Assembly: GCA_002633005.1 (NCBI GenBank)
Contig: NMRA01000270.1
Location: 422,904-486,903, forward strand
From: Phoronis australis
Lineage: Eukaryota > Phoronida > Phoronidae
Length of the DNA stretch: 64,000 bases
Direction of reading: 5' to 3'
This document shows, piece by piece, positions 1 to 11,360 of the stretch. Positions within the stretch are counted from its first letter, which is position 1. Each line of letters opens with the position of its first letter. Below the pieces are notes generated by a model. It saw only the letters and a program-made list of their open reading frames with translations, was not told where the DNA came from and searched no databases. Position numbers and translations under genes: made by a program.

Positions 1-149
1 TACTTCACAAAGCCCAGCCCAGACGATTCGTGATGAGCTGCGTGGTCAGTCAACGTAGTAGAAATGCTAGCTACCAGTGCAGATGAATAACTCCGAACAA
101 AATGCTCACTGACCTGTCACTTTCTTAGTAAACAGCGTAAATATAGTAT

Positions 150-422
150 CAAGGTACCTAAACTACACGGTCAACGGACTCATAAACACGGGTCACGGAC
201 TCATCGGCTTCCTGGGTCAGCTGACATCTTCATTTTGTCCGTGACCCGTGTTTGGCGGTCCGTTAACCGTGTTTCCTCGTGAATGTGAGTCCGTGTCCCG
301 TGTATTTGGGTGCGTGGATCGTGTTTTTGAGTCCGTTCCCGTGTTTGTGAGTCAGTGGACGGTGTTTGCAGGTCCGTGAGTCGTGTTTATGAGTCCGTTG
401 ACCGTGTAGTTAAGGTACCTTG
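150..422. mobile_element. foldback element with internal degenerate minisatellite
   Basis: Arms of about 50 bp at 150-199 and 373-422 are inverted copies with very few mismatches (caaggtacc, then actacacggtcaacggactc). Between them a 20-25 bp unit of the type gtccgt...ccgtgttt is repeated with many variants. Confidence 0.85.
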
Positions 423-1297
423 TACATGGTCATCCAAAATTTTCCACTTCTTAGCTCTGCTCCGTTGTTATCACTCATCATCATGATATAACCCCCTGTC
501 CAGACTCTTATTAGGCCATCACCCCCCTCCAGTAAAATTGGCCTTGACTTCTTCCTTTGCTCAGATGTGAAATAATTTGTGATTCTGCAAATGACATGTA
601 GTTGAGACCATGGTCAGCAAATAAAGTGTTGTGGCCAGTCAACTTGTAGAGGTTGGCAATAATTAACTGGTTTCTTATCTTAATTGTCTGAGGAGTGCTA
701 TGTTAGGCAATGATATTGCATCATATCAACTTGTTCTATGTGGTCTGTTCTATGTGAATCACTGTGGTGTAAACTTCACTTTAGATGGTATCACTGAGCA
801 ACTGTATGCATTGGCTTTATACTGGTCAGCTGTCAGACAGTTCCCTATGCCAGCCTGTACCTATTGTTTGTATTACACTGTCTCCTATTAGCCACTAACC
901 TATTAGATCTCTTGAACATTTAGCTTTGATTTATTCAATCAGTACATGTTGTACCTTAATCTACCCTCATTTCTGCCTGGGACTACACTAGGCCTTTTGT
1001 TCTCTGTTGTTCCCTTGTTTACATCTTTGACACTTCTTTTTCATTGGCTATTCCTTCTACACTTCTACCATATGATTGGTTGGTTGTTGGGTATCTTCCA
1101 GTAAGGTTTTGATGAGTTTTCACTTTCTCCCAAACTTCTGCCCAAGATACCAGTCCTGTATTATGTCTCAATAGACATTCTCTTATCTCCATCCTTGGAA
1201 CTGATGGCTGGTTTTACTATCACATGAACACAGGATGCAAGCAGAACTTTCAGGATGTGGTGATGGGGAATTGTGTCCATTTTTTGTGTTGTTTTAG

Positions 1298-1377
1298 GAT
1301 TCTTGTGCTGATCAACAGTTTGCGAGACTTTGTGCTTTGATGGTGGATGCAGCTAAGTTCATAGAGTCCAAGCAAAG
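1298..1377 (+). CDS. candidate internal exon, unknown gene
   Basis: Acceptor gtgttgttttag and donor AAAG/GTAACG frame 80 nt open in one phase. It encodes DSCADQQFARLCALMVDAAK and onward, an amphipathic helix-like segment. I do not recognise the protein. It could belong with 3485-3536 (phase compatible). Confidence 0.4.
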
Positions 1378-1546
1378 GTAACGTGTGCTTTGAAATTATG
1401 TGTGGTGAAATTTTTCTTCTAACACATTTGTTAACTTGATTTAAAGTTGGAGGTGCCATTTACTGCAAGTTTGCACTTTCAGAAGTGGTGGCCTAAGTTT
1501 TGTAGATATTTAAAATAATTGTTAATAGTGATTGTCATTGTTTTTA

Positions 1547-1600
1547 ATATATTTTGGAACATTTCACCACTCAATATTTTGGAACATTTCACCACTCAGT
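1547..1600 (+). repeat. short tandem duplication
   Basis: The words aatattttggaacatttcac and accactca are present twice in a row, unit about 26 bp. Confidence 0.85.
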
Positions 1601-1744
1601 TTATCTGTGACTATATTTATCTAACCTTAAATTGCTGATTTTGTTACAATAGGGGGATAATACCTGTAACTGTGCTAATAAAGCACTGGCAAATGATTTA
1701 CAGTATTGCTAGACAGTGACCACCATTTCTAGTCAGCTCAGTAG

Positions 1745-2045
1745 AGACTGTGTAGCGCCTATAGTAGCTTCATATGCTGAAAGCTTTTCAGCGAATTTTG
1801 CCTTACACTGACTAAAACATCAAGGTCGTGTTGTTAAAAGTATCTTTTGGGCATAGATAATTCCTTCCAACTCGAACAAATATGCCCGTTATCAAACTTT
1901 TTCTTTGAGCAGTCCTTCGTTCAGTTCCCAAAATCGGCAACTGAATATTTTTACACTGCATACGCCAGGGGGTATGAGGTCATACCACCTGCCATATCAA
2001 AAGTGGCAACTTGCAAATTTTGAAGTGGATATCAAAAGGTTCCTG
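1745..2045. mobile_element. old partial copy of the 56.7-kb Mutator-like MITE
   Basis: It shares gctgaaagcttttcagcga, gactaaaacatcaaggtcg and the 'ccaactcgaacaaat' block with the arms of the 56679-57623 element, with more divergence. Only one arm is evident. Confidence 0.65.
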
Positions 2046-2439
2046 AAGTACAATAACATGCATTTTTAATGTAATTTAATTGATGAATAAAGTCTATATC
2101 AGAAATCACATCTTTGTTACTTTTTCACATTTTGGTAAAAAAGCGTTTTTCCAATGTTAATTCCTATTGGCTAACGCGCGTCTGACGTCACTGAGGCTGT
2201 ACCGAGGGTGAAGGCAATAAGATTAATCAAGCTTGTTATGTGTATAGCTCATTGGGTGAATGCCTCTTGGCTACAGAACTATGCGCAATGTTTATAATTC
2301 GTCTGCGATCTGGGCTTTCAAAAGTTCATTATACAAGTTTATTGCCGTGAAGAGTTGACCATTAGTGGAACGATGCGGTTCTCGGCACGGGCCAGGTAAG
2401 GGCCCCGACAGCGTAGCCTTGCCTTGTGCAAGCAGTATA

Positions 2440-3125
2440 GTAAATATACAGCGGTCGTTGCACCAACATGGGTAAAATTGATCAAATAAAATCTGACACA
2501 AATTTAGTGTCATTAAAAATTACATTCTTCCTTTAGTAAACTAAATTATTGACTGGTGTTGAAAAAATTGGTGTTCTGCCATTCACTCTGCTGCTAAAAT
2601 TTGGGTGCGCTCTTTAAGGTCAGCTTTCGGCGCCGTCACCTGTTGCCGTATTGGCCAATTTCGTTGCCCGAGTTTTCTTCTTCCAAGCGATCGAACTTTC
2701 TTCAAAGTTGTGTACAAGTCATAAAAAATTACTACAGCTGAGTTCATTTCCTTACAAGTTTTTAGTGTTTTAATACTGTGAAACCGAATTTCATAAAAAA
2801 TTTTGCTCTTGCGAAGCTGTCACCATTTCCCGACAGATGTCGCAAAATTTTAGGAAGTAGCGTGTGTTGATCGTACTATTTTCTTTGTTACAAAATGCTG
2901 AGAATTATGAAGTAAAATAACCTTTACTAGATTCTTTATCACTTAAATGGCTCCAGTGGGCAAGGTGAGTGTCGATTGACATCTAGATATTTGCTCGCTG
3001 ATGAGGTGTCGAGCAGAACTATCCAATTTTGGAGTCCAATGGAGCTCAACACACAGTGCTACTGGTACCTAGTTGTATTTTGAAGATAGTCTTCATAGAG
3101 CTTGCTGGCTGGCTCTTGCAATGAA
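2440..3125. mobile_element. diverged monomer of the 54-kb inverted-repeat element
   Basis: It matches 54397-54955 (aaatctgacacaaa...gtgtcattaaaa; ctttcggcgcc; gggcaaggtgagt), then the right end block (cgagcagaact; ggtacctag; gcttgctggct). It gives the monomer order A-B'. Confidence 0.65.
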
Positions 3126-3484
3126 TCAAAGTCAGGAAAGATAAACAAAAGAGGTTGTTACTATGCACATGTTGGTCTGTCTGAATGACCTATATCTCTT
3201 TGTGCTGTACAGCCTCAGTTACGTCACGAAAAACGGCGCTCGCAGTGGGGCTTTACGAAACTAATAAATTTTTACTTTTCAAAGTAAAAAAGAAAAATAC
3301 TGTGCACCAGTTAGGAATATGTGGATGCCAGTAACCAACTTTTATACTTTCAAAATTCATATTATAATGCTGAAACATGTAGTTCAGGCCTCTTTTAAGC
3401 CCGACTAGTAGGCTGTGCCTATTTTGTGACTCTCTTGCTTCTTTCTATAGTCAGACTCCTGTTATAGTAATGTTTTGTCTTTAG

Positions 3485-3536
3485 GTCACCAGCGTCTATT
3501 GTGATGTCATCGTCCACGACAACCAAGAACTGGAGT
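3485..3536 (+). CDS. candidate short exon, unknown gene
   Basis: Acceptor tttgtctttag and donor AGT/GTATGT. Joined to the exon at 1298-1377 the frame stays open. Read alone it has another open frame (VTSVYCDVIVHDNQELEC). The correct frame is undecided. Confidence 0.25.
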
Positions 3537-3889
3537 GTATGTAAACAGTTCTGTGTCAGTATGTGGGAAAGTGGAGGTAAGTGGAGTCTTGTTGAAACTG
3601 TGTATGGCAAACAGTGAAATATCAACAAGTGGGTTGTTCACGGTGATTGTGATGTTCTTGAAGATTCAAACGACAAAGTGCTGATTTTCAACTAGAGTGT
3701 AATTCACTTGACACTGTAAAAATTAAGATACTTCAAAATTTCCTAAATAACTACCAGATTTTATTTAGCAGGAAAAAAGTGCCACAGTCTTGTATATTTA
3801 TTATTCCATTGTTGAAACTGATAATTTCATGTTGAAATTGAGAGTGTTTCTTGCATGTTATCCAGCTTCCAGTCATTGCCTCCCCTAGC

Positions 3890-3945
3890 TAGGGGCAGGG
3901 TTCTCAGGGACAGCTAGGGGCAGGGTTCTCAGGGACAGCTGGTGC
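3890..3945 (+). repeat. 25-bp tandem duplication
   Basis: agctaggggcagggttctca occurs twice in tandem. Confidence 0.85.
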
Positions 3946-4497
3946 AGTGTTCACAGATCCAACTGCCTATGTGACCTTAATAAGGGAGAACTTACAGACA
4001 AGTCTGTGTTTAGCAAGATATATTCAAACCCATAGATTTTAACTGTAAAACTTCATATTGCCTGAAATTTCATTTCTTTTTTTACGTAGCTTCTATTAAT
4101 TTGGTCACGTGACCATGATTTTTTTAGTAAATTTAGGAAAAAGAGAGGGACACTGATAAGAAAACAGCCGCATCAATAACTTCGCCAACTTTTATTTTGT
4201 TTTAATGGTCAGGGTGATATTTCAAAGTCGTTGTTGTTGTTTTTTAACTATTTCGTGTTAGCTTTTTTCAACGTTTTAGTTCTTTTTATGAAAATAGTTA
4301 AATGCAACCTTTTGACAGCCTGGTACAAAAGTGGAACATTTTAAAAACAATTCCTATGCAGCGGTCTGGAGAATGGTGCACAAGCATGGTGTAGGAATGT
4401 GTCGTATGAACCGTATCTGAGATACGATGTTGGAAATAAGCCAACTTTTTATGGTGCTGCTTAACCTTAAAACGATGGACTGACCTGTATATTTTAG

Positions 4498-4646
4498 AAG
4501 AGGTACAACCTGAATGTGCAGATGGTGATGGTGTGCTGTCAAGACTGGAGCTAAAGGTTGAACCCAGACAAAACAACAAGTTGGCGCTAGTGTATAGAGT
4601 AACTGACAAGACGATCTTCCTGGACAGAGTCGAGCAAGCGGTCACG
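4498..4646 (+). CDS. candidate exon, unknown gene
   Basis: Acceptor gtatattttag opens a 49-codon frame (EEVQPECADGDGVLSRLELK, then NNKLALVYRVTDKTIFLDRV) ending at a GTGAGA donor or at TGA, 4647-4649. The composition looks coding. The phase does not fit the exon at 3485-3536 directly, so an exon may be missing or the grouping is wrong. Confidence 0.35.
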
Positions 4647-5989
4647 TGAGATTAGTTACCAGTTGTGGGTTGCATGAAACTTGGTAAAATGTTTCGAATG
4701 TTGCGTGGCACCACAAGCGTTGTTAGGCAACGGTTTTGTGAGTTGCGTTAGTGCGATTTCATTGTTATCCAGTGTAATCCACTTTTACGCAAGAGAAGCC
4801 AGCTTCTGCATATACCGTGTCATTAGGATGTGCTGTTGTATAGTGTGGTAAGATGCCAGTATGGAGAAAACGAGCGTTAACACTGATAGCGATGACCCAC
4901 GTCTGCTATATCAGTCGTCGGTGTTTTAAACCACACAACTTCTTATAAACCCAAACCATTGGTTCTTAGGACTTCTATTTTGGACTTGATTTTGATTGGT
5001 TAATATTGTTGGTCCCACCTGATACTGATGAGGTCATCTTATTAACTCGCAAGGTTACACTCAGGCCATGCTTATTCTGTTGGTTGTTTCTTTTACTCCC
5101 AGCTGTCACTGTATACATCTGCAATTTCTGTGTGAGTTGTAGAACACTTTGAACTATACAGCTGGGCCGTGGAGTGCAGTCCACATGTATCCTCAGAATG
5201 ACCATGGTTTGGGGTCTTGTTGGGTGAACGTTTGCGTTCATTTTGTCTGAAATGGGTTTTATCAGCTTGACATTCCATTGGAATAGGAAATAATCTCTTA
5301 CTTAGAGACGATTCAGGTTAGATGCAGACATTTCGACCTGGTCTGCCAAGCCTTTTTGGATGAATGTATGTTGCAAGACCACACTGCTTGGTGAATACTG
5401 ACATCTTGTCATTACTTTGGCAAGATATCTTTGATAACTTTGAGGGATTGAGTGGCAGTATAAAGAAGCATAACTTTCACCACTTATGATACCTGGGATA
5501 TTTTTTATTTTATACACCCATAACATGCATTCTTGGGTGAATTAAATCAGCATGCTGTCCCTTGTTCGTCCAATGTCACTTTTACAGTTCAGCTTTGCAA
5601 ATTCAAACTTGTAAAATACTTAAGTTTCCAGTCTGTTAAGAAAATAGTGAAGAAAAATAGATTCAAACCTAAGTCGCTAACTTGTAATAGAGTAATGTGC
5701 TTTGGGATGTTGAGTTGGGGGTTACTGCCCTGGTTGGCTGTGAATGATTGATGTGACTACTCAGGCTCTGTGTTGGGAAACCAGCATTTCTTTTAAGATG
5801 TTAATAGCCAGATAAACGTGGGTGATAAACAGTGACCCAAATCGCAGCAACTCCGGTTGTTTTGTTCATTATCGTAATTGTCGTCATGACCATTAACACA
5901 TTGCGCTAAAAATACTGTGAGGGTGTGCGTGGATGTGTGTGTGTTCTTCAAAGTTTACTCAACATAATATTTGGTAAATGTGACTTAAC

Positions 5990-6250
5990 AATAATTGACG
6001 TTGGCTAAAGAGTAATATCACCGCGACTGCAGGTACAGCATTAAAAAGCTAATTCAGACAGTTGTTATCTTTTCAAAGCCACAACAGTTGAGGATTATGT
6101 ATCCTCATAAACGATGTAGTGCAAAAAATCCGATTTCGATTACAAGAAAAAAGTAATGTCACCGACTCTATGCACATCATTCAAAAGCTATCTTAGACAA
6201 TTTTTAACTTTGACTGTATGCACATCACAAAAGTGACGTATTTAGACTCT
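5990..6250. repeat. dispersed repeat, also at 26037-26170
   Basis: Two related blocks carry gagtaat-tcaccg, gcacatcatt and aaaagct words. The same set occurs at 26037-26170 right after segmental duplication unit 2. Otherwise 4.7-6.5 kb shows nothing recognisable. Confidence 0.5.
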
Positions 6251-6529
6251 TAGTCAACATACTGCCGCACTATTTTTGTGAGCATTTTTTACACTCAGTC
6301 TATTTTAACCCTTGGAGCCACATTTGTTATGTGTACAGCATCTGTAAGACATTTTGTGGGGGGGCAAGAATGGAAGTGAACGTAAAAACGCAAATCAGAA
6401 ATTTGCCAACAAAGTTTAGACTAAGAAACATCATGACTGTCCATCCAATATCAAGTCGTATTTTCATTTCAGAGTTTTGAAACTTGCTTACTGAGCCTAT
6501 CTAAACATTATGATGTTAACACAAAAAAA

Positions 6530-6927
6530 CTAAAACTGTCCAGCTCCATAAGTTACCCCCTCCGTTGCAGAATGACGGGCTCGCTCTTTGCAATGCACGT
6601 TCTCTGTAGCCTCTCGTCTTGTGTGTGCTTTGTCGCTGCTTTTTCTGCTACCTGAACAGACTCTCAACTCTTTCAACATATGTCTCAGCACATTTCCCAC
6701 CAATAACATCAAGTTCCAGCAAGACATCTAACAGAGCAGAGGAACCCTTGTTGTATCTCTGAACACAAATGGCTACTGCTGTGTAAACTGCGCATTAATG
6801 CCCACTTCTCCTTCGGACATGTCCGCCACAGAACTGAATGAAAAGCTTCATTTGAGTTTGATGTCTTCCCATTCAGACATCTCTTTAGTAACTGTGGGTC
6901 ACCCAGTCTCTTGTAGAGAGGCACCAT
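6530..6927 (-). pseudogene. Mutator-like transposase C-terminal fragment
   Basis: Frames 6927-6709 and 6727-6530 resemble the tail of the Mutator-like transposase domain family common in invertebrates. The motifs are YKRLGDPQLLKRCLNGKT, NSNEAFHSVLWRTCPK and the terminal EGVTYGAGQF followed by a stop. The catalytic core is not present. It abuts the truncated DIRS element. A frame change lies near 6800. Confidence 0.65.
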
Positions 6928-7153
6928 AGCAAGGCAGATGTCCCTGGGGAGAGGATGGGAATGAGAGGGAGGGGCTACACCTTCAGCTTTGGCTCGCTGC
7001 TAAAAGCACCACGACTCCTTGTGGTTAGCGTAAATGATGGAGGTCATTGTCTGTGCTCAGTGTATGAAAGAAATAGGCCCACAGCCTACTCCATTGCATC
7101 TATATTTCCTGCATTGTCTTTTACTGCACAGCCATAGTAATTGGTGAGCTTCT

Positions 7154-8388
7154 TTATTCTCTGCTCTGTAGTTTCCCTCTGCCACCTGTCAGCTGTTTTT
7201 GAGCTGTCCTTTGCTCCATCAGTATTCTCAACTCTATCCCCATACGCTTGGCTACATGGTTAGTGCATAACGTTTTATTCCGAGAAGGGATATTGCAACC
7301 CCATCCCTGTAAACTAGCATCGGTGTAGAACACACAGTCAGGGTCACCGAGGTACACTGGAGCAAAGCAGTGAACAACATTAGTGGTTCACCAAGATAGA
7401 TCTTGATAAGCAAGTTGACTAAGGACATGAAACTCTCAAAGTTATGGCCGGGTTGCTGCAGAGCAACGTTCTTGTCTATTTCTAGCTGCTTTGTAAACAG
7501 TTGCGCATAGCGATTGCCAGGTTGGGTTGCCAGTAATGTACCCACTAACTTTGCAACGTCCCGTACGGAGACACGATTCATACCTAAAAAATCATTAAGT
7601 GGAGAGATAATCTTCTCGGCTTTGGAGGATTGTTCTCGAGTCAATATGGAACCCTAAAGAGTCTATTTCCTGAGAAGGTGTCGAAACACTCTTAGTCTTA
7701 CTGAGTGTGAAACAAAGATCTTGTAGTAATGTTGCTGTCAGTACCCCATCATTTTCACTCTTGCCAGGGTCAGAATTCACAATTAAGGTGTCATCTATGT
7801 AGGCCGTTATAGTGACATGAATGCGGCGAAGTTCCGCCAGGGGCACCTTAAGCAACTTAGTGAAGATACGCGGTCCTGAACTTAAACCATTCGGCAAAGC
7901 CGTAAATTGGTAAAGCGCGTTATCATGCCTGAATCGCAAGTATTTCCAGTGATGTTTGGCTATTGGGATGCTATAATAAGCGTCGGACAAATCTAAGCTG
8001 ATTAAGTAACAATCCTGCGTCACTAAGCGAAGTGCCGATTCAAAGGTATCCATTTTGAAATGATGATAAGTAACATGGTGTTTAAGGTCTTCAAATTAAG
8101 AATAAACCGAAACTCATTTGCAACTTTCTTAGGTCGGAGAAAAACGGGAGTCATAAATTGTCCAGGAGAGTGAGGACAGCATTCAATGACTTGTTTAGCC
8201 AGCATGGATTGAATTTCCCTACGCAGGAACTGTTGCTCAAGTGGCGAAAATTTTGCTTTGATACCTGGTTGTGTTTGGGTAGGAAGCAGGTCAAATTCAA
8301 TTTCATAGCCGGTGACAATGGCCAGTATGCGAGGATCCTTAGTAATTTGACGCCACTTAGGGACACAGTAATTAACCCCTCTGGCCAA
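7154..8388 (-). pseudogene. DIRS-type reverse transcriptase and RNase H
   Basis: DIRS elements copy RNA to DNA and integrate with a tyrosine recombinase. The frame from 8388 has PVFLRPKK and FRFILNLKTLN (RT motifs 1-2). The frame from 8053 has LISLDLSDAYYSIPIAKHH, FTALPNGLSSGPRIFTKLLK and AYIDD, the catalytic motif. The frame 7644-7252 is the connector, and FYTDASLQGWG near 7315 is RNase H. FTALPNGLSSGPRIFTK is typical of the DIRS/Ngaro branch. Frames shift near 8055 and 7630. The tyrosine recombinase is not visible; the element appears cut off near 7150 beside a different transposon. Confidence 0.82.
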
Positions 8389-9020
8389 GGAGGTCTCAAG
8401 GTCAGAGAGGATATTTTACTTACGGAGGATGAGTCTATTTCCGGTTGGCAGTCGGTCTGGTGGCTGTGTTTGGCTTCCATGACGGTTGCTGTTTGTGTGT
8501 GTACTGTTGGCCTGTCAAGAGACAATGCAAGAGCATTAGTAGCAGATTGACAAACGTGTCCACTACAAGCTGCATCCCGCATAAAATTCGGTGCATTCGA
8601 CAGTACAAAGTAATGCTTACCTAAGAAGGGGCGATAGCCGTGTTGTGTCTGGCGCTGATAGGCCCATCTGTAGGAGGCAGGGTAGGGCGACGGCCGGCGT
8701 GTCGTGTGTCTCGCAGTAATGGGAGACCGGGCCAGATTAAGGGCCTGAGAGGCCTGCTTACACTTCTCCCCCAACTGGTCTCCAAACAGGAGCTTGTCGG
8801 AGGTACTGGCCCTGTTGAGCGCCGAATGGTACTTGGAGTTAAGATTTGGTTTGATAATGTCCCGTCGAGTAGAATTAATCTTTGCACTAGCATACCCCAG
8901 GAGACCTAGCGCGTCCACAGTATTATCCACCAAGTCCTTGGCATTTAGGTGTTTGGGAGCTGTGGTTATCAGGGTGTCAACGAGTTTAGTCTGGGGAATG
9001 GCCGCCCTGGCTATTGCCAA
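8389..9020 (-). pseudogene. DIRS-type Gag, copy left of the single N
   Basis: The frame starting at 9020 contains KDLVDNTVDALGLLGYA and DKLLFGDQLGEKCKQASQA, the LLFGDxL block I associate with DIRS Gag. It merges into the RT reading frame near 8390. The first part of Gag is missing, cut at 9019 where unrelated sequence begins. The second copy at 9421-10690 is closely similar. Confidence 0.65.
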
Positions 9021-9055
9021 TAGCGGAGTTGCAACGCCGCCATATTGGAAATGGG

Positions 9056-9325
9056 TCAGAATGTTGCATTGTGGTTACAATGGTAAACTTCAGTAAACAA
9101 GTATGTTGGCAACCGTGCGGGCGAACGGGCTACGGGGAGGTTATACGTGTTGTGTGCCTGGCATGCTATAATACCAGTTAGCGAAATAAAAAAATTAGTT
9201 ACTACCTGTTTCCCAAGGATCAAGAACTGCGTTAAACATGGGTCAGAGACATCGGTAGAGCTGGTAGCAAAGGCCGACTTCGTGAATTCTTTCCGACTTC
9301 GTAGCATAAAGTGTGCAGCGCTCAT
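9056..9325 (-). CDS. possible first exon, unknown protein
   Basis: The ATG at 9325 has A at -3. Forty codons rich in Ser, Thr, Arg and Lys (MSAAHFMLRSRKEFTKSAFA) resemble a mitochondrial targeting segment and end at a CAG/GTAGTA donor near 9204. The upstream and downstream neighbours are DIRS sequence, so downstream exons cannot be placed. It could equally be a chance ORF. Confidence 0.2.
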   Translation of the reverse strand: MSAAHFMLRSRKEFTKSAFATSSTDVSDPCLTQFLILGKQVVTNFFISLTGIIACQAHNTYNLPVARSPARLPTYLFTEVYHCNHNATF

Positions 9326-9420
9326 TTTGAGGGCGGCAAGAAAACGTATCTTAGAAACTGCCCAACAATATCTCCCTTCAAAGAAACAGTAACAAATACT
9401 CCACGGCGGTTGGTAGTNTT

Positions 9421-10690
9421 AGGTCGGAGAAAACGGGAGACATAAATTGTCCAGGAGAGTGAGGACAGCATTCAATGACTTGTTTAGCCAGCATGGATTG
9501 AATTTCCCTACGCAAGAACTGTTGCTCAAGTGGCGAAAATTTTGCATTGATACCTGGTTGTGTTTGGGTAGGAAGCAGGTCAAATTCAATTTCATAGCCG
9601 GTGACAATGGCCAGTATGCGAGGATCCTTAGTAATTTGACGCCACTTAGGGACACAGTAATTAACCCCTCTGGCCAAGGAGGTCTCAAGGTCAGAGAGGA
9701 CCATGGATATTTTACTTACGGAGGATGAGTCTATTTCCGGTTGGCAGTCGGTCTGGTGGCTGTGTTTGGCTTCCATGACGGTTGCTGTTTGTGTGTGTAC
9801 TGTTGGCCTGTCAAGAGATAATGCAAGAGTATTAGTAGCAGATTGACAAACGTGTCCACTACAAGCTGCATCCCGCATAAAATTCGGTGCATTCGACAGT
9901 ACAAAGTAATGCTTACCTAAAAAGGGGCGATAACCATGTTGTGTCTGGCGCTGATAGGCCCATCTGTAGGAGGCAGGGTAGGGCGACGGCCGGCGTGTCG
10001 TGTGTCTCGCAGTAATGGGAGACGGGCCAGATTAAGGGCCTGAGAGGCCTGCTTACACTTCTCCCCCAACTGGTCTCCAAACAGGAGCTTGTCGGAGGTA
10101 CTGGCCCTGTTGAGCGCCGAATGGTACTTTGGAGTTAAGATTTGGTTTGATAATGTCCTGTCGAGTAGAATTAATCCTTGCGCTAGCATACCCCAGGAGA
10201 CCTAGCGCGTCCACAGTATTATCCACCAAGTCCTTGGCATTTAGGTGTTTGGGAGCTGTGGTTATCAGGGTGTCAACGAGTTTAGTCTGGGGAATGGCCG
10301 CCCTGGCTATTGCCAATTGTGCAGACTTCAACTGGCCCTCTTTGAATTTCAGTTTTGTGGTTTTGCACTACGTCTGCGATTTCCTCGTTCAATTCAGTCT
10401 TGTGGACTGTGATGTTGTCGGGCCGGGGATGTTTATCATGCGCCTACTTTATGTCGAAGGACTTATCACGCTCCCACAGGGAGTTGACGAGGGACGCAAC
10501 AGCGTCCGATACTGGTGGCGCTTGTTCCTCGGATTGGTCCGCCAAATGGGAAGCCAGCAACCCGACAAACGGCGGCTCAGAACTGTGGGGGAGAGGCGCT
10601 CCAGAAAGTGGCAGGTCCGGCGAGGTGAGAAGGAGGACATGTGCAGTGTCAACTTACCATATTTGAAGGCAAGTACCCCATCCCGTTTAA
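9421..10690 (-). pseudogene. DIRS-type Gag and RT start, copy right of the single N
   Basis: It repeats 8131-9018 with small differences and extends upstream. Segments near 10570-10450 read PPVSDAVASLVNSLWERDKS, then a stop and frame change before AIARAAIPQTKLVDTLITTA. It ends in the first RT segment at 9421 directly beside the N. This probably represents another copy or haplotype of the same element, since only the N separates the two. Confidence 0.65.
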
Positions 10691-11184
10691 CTCAGGGCTT
10701 TTAATCACCTGGGCCTGTGCACAAGATCCCGAGAGATGCGCACCCATCCTCCAGGAGGGTACCCTTTGTGTACTGAAATCTCGTGATTTCAAATGCCACT
10801 TGTGTTCTTGTTAAATATCTTTGTCAATTCCCTTTTGGTCTGAGGTTTCTTGTAACAACCCAACAAAACGCAATTTAACTTGATGAAAGGTAGACATTAA
10901 ATATCAACAGGACGCAACAGCTTAGAAAAATTTTATCCCTAATAGGATCGACAACCAAATATCCCGACGAAGCCAAGCTGAAGGAAACTTCAGCTTAAAG
11001 GTGTTCGTGCTTTTCTTTAACAACAGTTATCCAAGTGTAACTCGAGTACATTGACTTTTTGGGGTGCGTGTATTCGAATGAAACATACTATTGCATCAAG
11101 GTGTATGCAGTGTTATCAAACATACAATTATGAAACTGCATTTGACATTTTACATTTAATGCTTAGAGAAATCTCTTACTGAAG

Positions 11185-11360
11185 CCACACCAAGGAGTGG
11201 ACGCTCTTGCACCCGCAGTGCACGTGTGCAGCCTCGCATTGTTCGGTGGGATTCACGCTCAGGCAGTATTGGTGTAACCACATCCCACAGTCGTCACATT
11301 GGATCCAATCCCGCTAGGTGCAGTTCTGGCAGTGACCAAGCGACTGGGCTTAGCAGCTGT
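11185..11360. repeat. 170-bp dispersed repeat, copy 1
   Basis: A sequence starting gtggacgctcttgcaccc and including cagcctcgcattgttcgg recurs at 18878-19045 and 25490-25656. The nature is unknown; it is probably a MITE or SINE. Unique-looking DNA follows on the right. Confidence 0.8.

Noticed and set aside
8158-8909. plus-strand ORFs of 89-130 codons over the DIRS region
   Set aside because: They are shadows of the minus-strand Gag and RT frames, which show clear motifs.
9147-9392. 81-codon plus-strand frame (FPRIKNCVKHG..., ILRAARKRILETAQQ)
   Set aside because: It has no ATG at the start and no clear splice sites or known motif; a histone-fold resemblance was considered but not convincing.
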